Part shown: piece by piece, positions 1-5,899 of the stretch | How positions within the stretch are numbered: the first letter of the stretch is position 1 | Layout: the number at the start of each line of letters is the position of its first letter | Assembly (NCBI GenBank): GCA_011380105.1 | Contig: DRZW01000087.1 | Coordinates: forward strand, 1-5,899 | DNA from: Halothiobacillaceae bacterium | GTDB taxonomy: Bacteria; Pseudomonadota; Gammaproteobacteria; Halothiobacillales; Halothiobacillaceae | DNA: 5,899 bases | Reading direction: 5' to 3' | Notes under the pieces: generated by a model | Database searches by the model: none | The model's input: only the letters and a program-made list of their open reading frames with translations | What the model was told of the DNA's origin: nothing | Translations under genes and position numbers: made by a program

Positions 1-31
1 CCCGGATAGTGGGGATATCAGCGGTTGTCGG

Positions 32-1402
32 CTAGGCCGCAGCGCTGACGTCGATCAAGGCTGCAGCAATGCTGAAGTAGATCAGGATGCCGCCAATATC
101 GGCAATTGAGGTAATCAGCGGGGCTGAGGCGGTCGCCGGATCGAGCTTAAAGCGGTTTAATAAGAACGGTAGTAGCATGCCCACCATACTGCCGAAGATG
201 ACCACGGCAATCATGGAGAGAAAGACCACATTGGCAAGCTCGGTACCGCCGTAGTAAAGGCCAATGCCCCAGGCGGCGGCGCCCATAACCAGACCCAGTG
301 CACTGGCAACGCCGAGTTCCTTGGTCCACAGCTTGGCCCAGTCTTTGGGGTTTACATCGCCTGTTGCCAAAGCGCGTACCATCATGGTCGCCCCCTGTGA
401 GCCGGCATTGCCGCCGGAGTCGATAATCAGCGGTAAGAAGAAGGCCAGCACCACTACGGCCTCTAGGGTGTCTTCGAACTGGGCAATGGCACCGGCTGCG
501 AAAATGGCGATAAATACTAGTATCAACAGCCAACCGATACGTTTTTTGAATAATTCAAAAATGCTGGCATCACGCACACTGGTGTACATCGTGCCGACGC
601 CGCCGAGTTTATGAAAGTCTTCGGTGGTTTCTTCCTCGACTACATCCATGACGTCATCAATGGTGACCATCCCCAATAGCACACCGGTGTTATCAACCAC
701 CGGCAGGGCGGTTAGATCGTAATGCTGAATGAGCCGGGCGGCCTCTTCGCGGTCTTCAGAGACCATTATGCTGATGGTGTCATCGGTGATTAGCGATTCG
801 ACTTTATCATCGGCATCACCCAGTACTAGCTTGCGCAGACTAGTCCAGCCTAAAAGCCGACCGCGCTCGTCTGTGATATACAGGGTAACTACCGTCTCGC
901 CACTGGCAGCGTATTTTTGGACGTGCTTGAGTGCGTCAGATAACGACCAATCGGGTTTGAGTGCAATAAAATTAGGCGTCATTAAGCGCCCGGCGCTCTC
1001 CTCGGGGTAACCGAGCAGGCTCAATGCCTGTTTAACCCGACTAGGGTCGAGTAGGCGGACAACGGCCTGACTTTCTTCCGGCTCAAGGGATTCGAGCAGG
1101 GCGGTCATGTCATCGGGGCGTAGGGTGTTGAGAATATGACGCGCAACAGCCTCATCTGACTGGTCGATAGTGCCAAATTGCGCGATCGGATCGAGAAAGC
1201 CGAACACCTCGGTGCGCCGCTTTTCGGGCAGCATCTCAATGACACGAGCCATTTGCGTTGCGCTTAGATCGGACATTGCCTCGGCAATATCCTGATTGTG
1301 CATGGTGTCGAATTGCTCGCTTAATTGCTCGGGGGTGATTTTTTCCCACTCAAGGGCGTTGAACAGCTCCTTTAGCTGAGCGACATTATAAGTCTGGATC
1401 AT
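32..1402 (-). CDS. mgtE: MgtE-family magnesium channel/transporter
   Basis: This 456-residue inner-membrane protein takes up Mg2+ and closes when cytoplasmic Mg2+ is high; the family works as a homodimer. Its length fits the family (about 450). Domain order is complete: an acidic helical N domain (about 15-130), a link with GYPEESAGRLMT (131-142), two CBS domains (about 138-200 and 201-262), a plug/connecting helix (about 260-288) and five hydrophobic segments (about 289-308, 314-335, 360-384, 388-413, 424-450). Family signatures are SGGNAGSQ (329-336) after the second segment and the last-helix motif TSIADIGG. By family alignment, D435 in that motif matches the pore aspartate that binds Mg2+ in the Thermus protein (D432). 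The ATG start is supported by ACAGGT, with AGG eight bases upstream. The gene has its own long leader and sits behind the terminator at 1698-1747, so it is probably a separate transcript. Some family members also carry Co2+, so strict Mg2+ specificity is inferred. The frame is intact. Confidence 0.96.
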   Translation of the reverse strand: MIQTYNVAQLKELFNALEWEKITPEQLSEQFDTMHNQDIAEAMSDLSATQMARVIEMLPEKRRTEVFGFLDPIAQFGTIDQSDEAVARHILNTLRPDDMTALLESLEPEESQAVVRLLDPSRVKQALSLLGYPEESAGRLMTPNFIALKPDWSLSDALKHVQKYAASGETVVTLYITDERGRLLGWTSLRKLVLGDADDKVESLITDDTISIMVSEDREEAARLIQHYDLTALPVVDNTGVLLGMVTIDDVMDVVEEETTEDFHKLGGVGTMYTSVRDASIFELFKKRIGWLLILVFIAIFAAGAIAQFEDTLEAVVVLAFFLPLIIDSGGNAGSQGATMMVRALATGDVNPKDWAKLWTKELGVASALGLVMGAAAWGIGLYYGGTELANVVFLSMIAVVIFGSMVGMLLPFLLNRFKLDPATASAPLITSIADIGGILIYFSIAAALIDVSAAA

Positions 1403-1697
1403 GGCGGTAACCTGTTGATTTAGATTGAAATGCTGCCGTTAGGGCAGTTTAACTACATAGGGTTACGTCACGATGATGGAGGCTGGCCGTAGCGCAGCCG
1501 CGGCCAATAGCCACACAGCGCTGCGGCAAAGATAATGCTCCGTTCTTGCATTTGTATTGATCCCGTTTTTCACGTTAGCCAAACTTTTTTTCACAAAGGC
1601 TGCTAAAGATGATTTTTTTCAGGAAAAACGGAAAGGCTGGATAGACAGAAAAACCGATGCTGGGCAATGAGCCAGAGGGTTTCTGAATTGCGGGCAT
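1403..1697 (-). promoter_or_regulatory. mgtE upstream leader region, no known riboswitch recognised
   Basis: This 295-base stretch lies between the terminator and mgtE, and the mgtE promoter must be here unless transcription reads through. I found no convincing -35/-10 pair; the best match, TTGCCC with TCTATC at 16 bases spacing, is poor. The distal half is AT-rich with A/T runs (around 1565-1630). The proximal half holds a GC-rich block (1481-1527) with two inverted repeats that cannot both form simply: TGGCCG 1484-1489 with CGGCCA 1501-1506, and CGCAGC 1493-1498 with GCTGCG 1520-1525. A small hairpin, CTGCC 1433-1437 with GGCAG 1443-1447, sits about 30 bases before the start codon. Short open frames cross the GC-rich block (see findings). 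I do not recognise an M-box or an enterobacterial mgtA-type leader. Calling it regulatory rests on position and length, not on a known motif. Confidence 0.35.
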
Positions 1698-1747
1698 AAA
1701 AAACCGCTTGCTTTCCGCTCACGCAGGTGCGAGCGGAAAGCAAACGG
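1698..1747 (-). terminator. Strong intrinsic terminator after the mfd-RDD unit
   Basis: On the minus strand a perfect 13-bp stem (1731-1743 with 1708-1720) encloses a 10-base loop (1721-1730). It is extended at its base by three G/C pairs (1745-1747 with 1704-1706) across one mismatch. Six T residues follow immediately (1698-1703). On the plus strand there is no T run after the stem, so it acts in one direction. It lies about 160 bases past the RDD stop codon, separating the mfd-RDD transcript, or a shorter RNA started within the gap, from mgtE. Confidence 0.9.
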
Positions 1748-1848
1748 CACCAGATGGATGAAAGCCGTTTGGTTTACCGCTCAGCAAACCAATATTAAGT
1801 TACGACTGCAACTTTTCAATTTCGGATTTCACCTCTAATAGAAACTTA
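1698..1848 (-). ncRNA. Candidate small RNA or structured 3' UTR ending at the terminator
   Basis: A transcript starting about seven bases past the promoter match at 1855-1884 and ending at the intrinsic terminator would be about 150 nt. It would hold three successive stem-loops: AAGTT/AACTT (1797-1801 with 1810-1814), TTGGTTT/AAACCAA (1769-1775 with 1786-1792), and the terminator stem. The hexamer GAGCGG occurs on the minus strand both in the second hairpin loop (1777-1782) and in the 3' arm of the terminator (1715-1720). The loop copy could therefore pair with the terminator's 5' arm. No known RNA family is recognised. Alternatively the whole stretch is simply the 3' untranslated end of the mfd-RDD mRNA, possibly processed. 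Start and existence are inferred from sequence only. Confidence 0.25.
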
Positions 1849-1854
1849 GCGAAT

Positions 1855-1884
1855 ATACTACTCACGGTTACAAGTAAAAGTCAA
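1855..1884 (-). promoter_or_regulatory. Sigma-70-like promoter match just past the RDD gene
   Basis: On the minus strand TTGACT (1879-1884, five of six consensus bases) is followed after 18 bases by TAGTAT (1855-1860, four of six). It lies 23 bases past the RDD stop and points toward the terminator, with no large gene between them, which is why it suggests a short RNA. The region is AT-rich, so a chance match is possible. Confidence 0.3.
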
Positions 1885-1906
1885 GGTGTATCTACTTGCT
1901 ATGAAA

Positions 1907-2359
1907 TTAGTTGATTAATTTGATTACTCGCATCGATGTACGCTGTTCGAACCATGTTTGACGCTTTTCGCTGCGCATTGCAGCGAAGAAAAGAAGTCCG
2001 GCGCTGAGGATGCACAGTACGCCCCAGAAAAATCGCAACGTCATAACCCCAGCGCAGGATTGCTTTCTTTCCCGATAGATCATAATCCGCCAGACCTTCA
2101 TGCCGGGTGTTTGCGCAAATTTACACCAGAAATACACAAAATAACCACCCACCCAGATTAATAGATAGGCCCGAAACAGCCATTGCACCGGCCCGTGTGG
2201 TGGAATGGCCTCGCCACCGGTTGCAAATAAGGCCAGAGCAGTGGCTAGAAAAACCACCGCGATCACAAAAAAAAGATCATAAAACAACGCCGCCAGCCGC
2301 CGCCACAATGGTGCGGTTTCGGCTAGTTGACGCGGCTGGGTTGATTGTTCAGGCATCAT
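1907..2359 (-). CDS. RDD-family small integral membrane protein
   Basis: This 150-residue protein belongs to the RDD family, whose molecular role is mostly unknown; some relatives have been linked to ion transport. The signature opens the first membrane helix: RRLAALFYDLFF (20-31), with the family arginine at R20/R21 and the first aspartate at D28. Hydrophobic segments are about 26-47, 59-78 and 106-127. The QTPGMKVWRIMI stretch (83-94) matches the family's usual Q-T-x-G-M segment between helices 2 and 3. Near the C terminus, KRQTWFEQR (132-140) replaces the usual KRQTxHDR-type ending, so the second conserved aspartate is a glutamate (E138). Two tandem ATG codons start the frame. The first overlaps mfd by 11 bases, the second by 8. 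A GGA lies five bases before the second ATG but only two before the first, so 2356 is the likelier start. Co-transcription with mfd is very likely, and no functional link to repair is implied. Family assignment is firm; function is not. Confidence 0.88.
   Translation of the reverse strand: MMPEQSTQPRQLAETAPLWRRLAALFYDLFFVIAVVFLATALALFATGGEAIPPHGPVQWLFRAYLLIWVGGYFVYFWCKFAQTPGMKVWRIMIYRERKQSCAGVMTLRFFWGVLCILSAGLLFFAAMRSEKRQTWFEQRTSMRVIKLIN
2349..2359 (-). other. Overlapping stop/start junction of mfd and the RDD gene
   Basis: The minus strand reads ATGATGCCTGA, where TGA ends mfd and either ATG can start the RDD gene. Such overlaps commonly give translational coupling, in which ribosomes finishing mfd reinitiate on the next gene. 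The only ribosome-binding sequence visible, TGGA, lies inside the last mfd codons. Confidence 0.75.
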
Positions 2360-5300
2360 TTTCCACGAGGCTAATCTGGTGCAACAGTTGGGTTAAGTGC
2401 CCAAGGCGTTCATCTAGCGTTGACTGGGTTCGCTCATAGCGTAGTTGGTCTGCGCCAAGTTTGTATTGATCAGGCGCTTTTTGTACCAATTTAACCAGTG
2501 CCGCTGGGTCGATTTTTGCCTCATCGCTGAACTTGATGCGCCCGCCGGCGTGGGTAAGCTCAATTTTTTTCAATCCTAATCGTTTAGCGGTCAGCCGCAA
2601 ACGATGGGTTTCTACTAATGCTTTTACTGAATCAGGCAGTAGGCCAAAGCGGTCGATGAGTTCGACTTTTAGTTCATCGAGTTCATCGTTATTTTCAGCC
2701 GTGGACAGGCGTTTGTAGAGGGTCAGACGGGTGTGAACATCCTGGATGTAGTCACCGGGTAATAGCGCGGCCACGCCCAGATCGACCTCGGTACTGCGTG
2801 TTTCGACGGGTTTGTCGGGGTTGGGCGTGCGTCCGGCACGTAAATCCTCCACGGCCCGGTCCAGTAATCGCATGTAGTACCGGTAACCCACCTCGGCCAT
2901 GCGACCTGACTGACCGCGACCCAGTAATTCACCCGCGCCCCGGATTTCCAGATCATGGGTTGAGAGGGTAAAGCCGACCCCTAAATCTTCCAATGCGGCA
3001 ATGGCCTCAAGCCTTTTTTGGGCATCGGGGGTGAGTGCGCTGGGTTCAGGGGTAATTAAATAGGCGTAAGCGCGATGATGTGAGCGTCCCACGCGGCCTC
3101 GTAGCTGGTGTAACTGCGCCAGTCCGAATTTATCGGCCCGGTGAATAAGGATGGTGTTCGCTGTGGGTATATCAATGCCGGATTCAATAATGGTGGTGGA
3201 AACCAAGACATTGAAGCGTTGATGATAGAAGTCGGCCATCACCGTCTCCAAGTTGCGCTCGCCCATTTGGCCATGAGCAACGCCAATCCGTGCTTCGGGT
3301 ACCAGTTCTTCAATCTGGCGGGCAAAGCGGTCAATGGTTTTTACCTCATTGTGTAAAAAATACACCTGACCGCCGCGTTTGAGTTCGCGTTGAATAGCTT
3401 CACGGATTTGTGGGCCGTCCCAGCGAATTATCACCGTTTTGACCGTCAGGCGTTCTTTGGGCGGGGTGGCGATAATGGATAGATCTCGAATGCCGCTTAA
3501 GGCCATATTGAGCGTGCGCGGAATCGGTGTGGCGGTCAGGGTGAGCATATCAACCTCAGCACGCAGGGCTTTTAAGCGCTCTTTATCGCGCACTCCGAAA
3601 CGCTGTTCTTCATCGATAATCACCAGCCCGAGATTGGCAAATTCAATCTGGTTGCGCAAAAGTTTGTGCGTGCCGATAATAATGTCAGCCTTGCCTTGCT
3701 GGATTTGTTCTTTTATTAGTTCAAGTTTCTTACCGGAATTCATCCGTGATAAGCCCACCACTTGCACCGGCCAGTTGGCAAAGCGGTCTTTGAAATTGCG
3801 GACATGCTGTTCGGCCAGCAGGGTGGTGGGCACAAGGACGGCTACTTGCGCATGGTTTTGCACGGCGACAAAGGCCGCGCGCATGGCGACCTCGGTCTTG
3901 CCAAAGCCGACGTCTCCACAGACCACCCGATCCATCGGTTTCTCGCTTGCCATATCGGCTAAGACCTGCTCGATAGCCAGTGCTTGATCTTCGGTTGGCT
4001 CAAAAGCAAATTCGTCGGCGAAGGTTTGATATTCTTGTTGATCTATGGAATAGGCCACGCCACGTCGCGCTGCGCGTCGGGCGTTGATGTCTAGCAATTC
4101 AGCGGCAACATCATGGACTTCCATAGCAGCGCGTTTTTTGGCTTTCTCCCACTGATCAGACCCTAGTCGATGTAATGGGGCGGTTTCTTCATCGCCACCG
4201 GTATAGCGGCTGATTAACTCTAGGGAGGAGACCGGAACGTAGAGTTTGTCCTCATCGGCATATAACAGCAGTAGGTATTCCTGTGGCTGATTGTTCATCG
4301 AGAGGGTGACCAGCCCACCAAAACGACCTACGCCGTGATCCTCGTGCACAACGGGCGCACCGATATTTAAATCATTGAGATCTTGGATAATCGCATCGGC
4401 ATCGCGTGTTTTGCGCTTTCTGCGGCGCTTTTGTGCCACGCGTTCGGCAAATAAATCGGTTTCGGTGATCACCGCAATATTGCGCTGATCCAGCGGCACA
4501 ATCGCACCGTGTTCTAGTGTGGCGGTGGTGAGTATTACGGGTTCAGTGGTAGGTGAGGTTAACGCCTCAAGTGGTTTTTCAACAATATGTGGAACCAGAT
4601 GGTGTTGGCGTAATTTCTCGGCTAGCGCCTCGCGTCGGCCTGGGCTTTCTGCTACCAAGACAATCTGCCCGTCAAAGTCTTGGCAAAATGCATTCAGGCG
4701 CTCTAAAACCAGATCATGGCGTGCGCTTTGCTGATGAAAGTTGGGCAATGGCTGGTCATGTATGTTGATTGCCTGGGTGTAGCCGGGCTCATCCGGGCGA
4801 ACAATTTGCCAACGCAATCGGGTTTTTAACCAGCTTTGATATTCATCCGGGGTTTGGTAGAGCGCATCGGGGGGTAGAATAGGGTTGTCGATATCGCCCG
4901 AGCGTTGCGCGAAGCGCTCGGTGGTTTCCTCAATAAACTGATCAATGGCATTAGCAACGCCATCAAACACAAACAGTTGTGTTTCTTTGGGTAGATAATC
5001 GGCGAAGCTGGCGGTTTGTTCAAAAAACAACGGTAAATAGGATTCTATACCAGCTGGGGTTAGGCCCTCGCTGACCTGGCGGTATATCGGGCTTTTGTTG
5101 GGGTTGCCGGAGAATTGATTACGCCAATTTTGGCGGAAGGCGGCAATGCCTTGATCGGTGAGTGGATACTCTCGTGCCGGTAGCAGGGTAATGGCCTCGA
5201 CCGATTCAATTGAGCGCTGGCTTGCCGGATCAAAATACCGCAGCGTTTCAATTTCATCATCAAAAAAATCAATCCGTACCGGTTCGTTTGAACCCATGGG

Positions 5301-5816
5301 GAAGACGTCAATAATTCCACCGCGCAGGGCAAATTCACCGTGATGCTCTACCTGTGAAACCAGGCTGTAACCGGCTTGTTCCAATTGGCGACGATAAGCC
5401 TCTCGGTCTAGGGTTTGCCCAGTTTTCAGCACAAAACCCTGCGCGGTGACAAACTCGGGTGGGGGTAGGCGTTGTAGCAGGGTAGGTGCAGCGATCAGGG
5501 TTAATTTGGCTTTGCCTTGTGGCATTTCCCATAATCGGGTTAACCGTTCTGAAATCAGATCCTGATGCGGTGAGAAACGATCATACGGCAGCACCTCCCA
5601 GTCGGGGAAGATAGCCGGTTTTAAGCCAAAAAAAGTTAATGCCTCAGCTAACTGATTTACTTTCAGGCTGTCTGGAAGAATAACTAACAGCGGTTTTTGC
5701 GGATCGCTAGCTGCACGGGCAGCAGCTAAGGTGCGGCCAAATTCAGTGGCGGTTTTGAGAAACAACGGGTCATTGGCCGTTTTGGGCGCCGGCAAGGGCG
5801 TGATCGGTGCGCTCAT
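2349..5816 (-). CDS. mfd: Transcription-repair coupling factor Mfd
   Basis: Mfd is a cytoplasmic DNA translocase that recognises RNA polymerase stalled at a lesion, pushes it off and recruits UvrA for nucleotide excision repair. The 1155 residues compare with 1148 in E. coli. In order: UvrB-like region (about 1-340), where R165, R181 and F185 fall at the positions reported for UvrA contact in E. coli; a variable D3 domain; a very basic linker (463-471); the RNA polymerase-interacting domain (about 486-545, VVHEDHGVGRFGG and EYLLLLYADEDKLYVPVSSL); two RecG-like helicase domains (about 570-945); the TRG region (THDLEIRGAGELLG, 953-966, R959); and the autoinhibitory C-terminal domain (about 1010-1155). 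Helicase motifs are intact: Walker A GDVGFGKTE (634-642, K640), DEEQ (735-738), TATPIPRT (761-768), STTIIESGIDIP (873-884) and QLRGRVGRS (904-912). The ATG is the only usable start: no ATG, GTG or TTG precedes it in frame before a TAA 48 bases upstream. No clear Shine-Dalgarno is visible, and the 83 upstream bases are AT-rich without a convincing promoter. Confidence 0.98.
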   Translation of the reverse strand: MSAPITPLPAPKTANDPLFLKTATEFGRTLAAARAASDPQKPLLVILPDSLKVNQLAEALTFFGLKPAIFPDWEVLPYDRFSPHQDLISERLTRLWEMPQGKAKLTLIAAPTLLQRLPPPEFVTAQGFVLKTGQTLDREAYRRQLEQAGYSLVSQVEHHGEFALRGGIIDVFPMGSNEPVRIDFFDDEIETLRYFDPASQRSIESVEAITLLPAREYPLTDQGIAAFRQNWRNQFSGNPNKSPIYRQVSEGLTPAGIESYLPLFFEQTASFADYLPKETQLFVFDGVANAIDQFIEETTERFAQRSGDIDNPILPPDALYQTPDEYQSWLKTRLRWQIVRPDEPGYTQAINIHDQPLPNFHQQSARHDLVLERLNAFCQDFDGQIVLVAESPGRREALAEKLRQHHLVPHIVEKPLEALTSPTTEPVILTTATLEHGAIVPLDQRNIAVITETDLFAERVAQKRRRKRKTRDADAIIQDLNDLNIGAPVVHEDHGVGRFGGLVTLSMNNQPQEYLLLLYADEDKLYVPVSSLELISRYTGGDEETAPLHRLGSDQWEKAKKRAAMEVHDVAAELLDINARRAARRGVAYSIDQQEYQTFADEFAFEPTEDQALAIEQVLADMASEKPMDRVVCGDVGFGKTEVAMRAAFVAVQNHAQVAVLVPTTLLAEQHVRNFKDRFANWPVQVVGLSRMNSGKKLELIKEQIQQGKADIIIGTHKLLRNQIEFANLGLVIIDEEQRFGVRDKERLKALRAEVDMLTLTATPIPRTLNMALSGIRDLSIIATPPKERLTVKTVIIRWDGPQIREAIQRELKRGGQVYFLHNEVKTIDRFARQIEELVPEARIGVAHGQMGERNLETVMADFYHQRFNVLVSTTIIESGIDIPTANTILIHRADKFGLAQLHQLRGRVGRSHHRAYAYLITPEPSALTPDAQKRLEAIAALEDLGVGFTLSTHDLEIRGAGELLGRGQSGRMAEVGYRYYMRLLDRAVEDLRAGRTPNPDKPVETRSTEVDLGVAALLPGDYIQDVHTRLTLYKRLSTAENNDELDELKVELIDRFGLLPDSVKALVETHRLRLTAKRLGLKKIELTHAGGRIKFSDEAKIDPAALVKLVQKAPDQYKLGADQLRYERTQSTLDERLGHLTQLLHQISLVENDA

Positions 5817-5899
5817 AGAGTGTGGATTAAGGCGTTTGGTTTTAGTGTTAGTAAAAGCAAATTAGTATGGCTTAAATAAAGCAAAACGAGTCATTATGC

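Noticed and set aside
147..1010. Long open frames on both strands inside mgtE (such as 264-614 plus and 147-533 minus)
   Set aside because: They lie wholly inside the unmistakable mgtE frame, have low-complexity or Arg-rich translations and show no domain signature.
1640..1690. Possible second terminator, CTGG/CCAG hairpin followed by a T run on the minus strand
   Set aside because: The stem is only four to five pairs with a bulge, and six bases (CATCGG) separate it from the T run, so it is unlikely to terminate transcription.
1403..1697. M-box (ykoK) magnesium riboswitch in front of mgtE
   Set aside because: I do not see the conserved M-box core or its multi-helix layout, and there is no terminator hairpin directly before mgtE.
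1698..1906. CRISPR repeat, integron attC site or insertion-sequence end in the gap
   Set aside because: There are no regularly spaced repeats, no paired GTTRRRY/RYYYAAC core sites in a suitable layout and no transposase remnant; the palindrome is well explained as an intrinsic terminator.
2107..5343. Several open frames antisense or in alternate frames within mfd and the RDD gene (for example 3439-3987 plus)
   Set aside because: mfd and RDD explain this sequence fully; the alternative translations are rich in Ser, Arg and Cys and match no family I recognise.
5817..5899. mfd promoter in the AT-rich upstream segment (TCGTTT with TACTAA, 16 bases apart)
   Set aside because: Both elements match consensus poorly and the window ends close by; the true promoter may lie outside it.

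Overview
The window is a stretch of ordinary chromosome with three complete genes, all on the minus strand: mfd (transcription-repair coupling factor), a small RDD-family membrane protein gene, and mgtE (a CBS-gated magnesium channel). The organism is most likely a gammaproteobacterium. The Mfd protein follows the E. coli family member closely in length and domain order, with a nearly constant register offset, and base composition is moderate. A marine or environmental lineage is possible, but the genus cannot be settled from this sequence.

In the direction of transcription (right to left): positions 5899-5817 are an AT-rich upstream segment. mfd runs from 5816 to 2349. The RDD gene runs from 2359 (or 2356) to 1907, and its start overlaps the mfd stop in an ATGATGCCTGA junction, so the two are very probably co-transcribed and translationally coupled. 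A 159-base untranslated stretch follows, holding a sigma-70-like promoter match (1855-1884) and two short hairpins. It ends in a strong intrinsic terminator at 1698-1747. From 1697 to 1403 lies a long leader region in front of mgtE, with GC-rich inverted repeats and two short overlapping open frames of uncertain meaning. mgtE occupies 1402-32 and its end is followed by 31 bases with no recognisable terminator.

Functionally, mfd serves DNA repair at stalled RNA polymerase and mgtE serves magnesium uptake and homeostasis. The RDD protein has no known specific role, and there is no evident pathway link among the three. I do not see a new multi-gene system. The part that ordinary annotation leaves unexplained is the 504-base gap between the RDD gene and mgtE. 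It could encode a terminated small RNA of about 150 nt and/or a regulatory leader for mgtE. Both are inferences from sequence patterns only.
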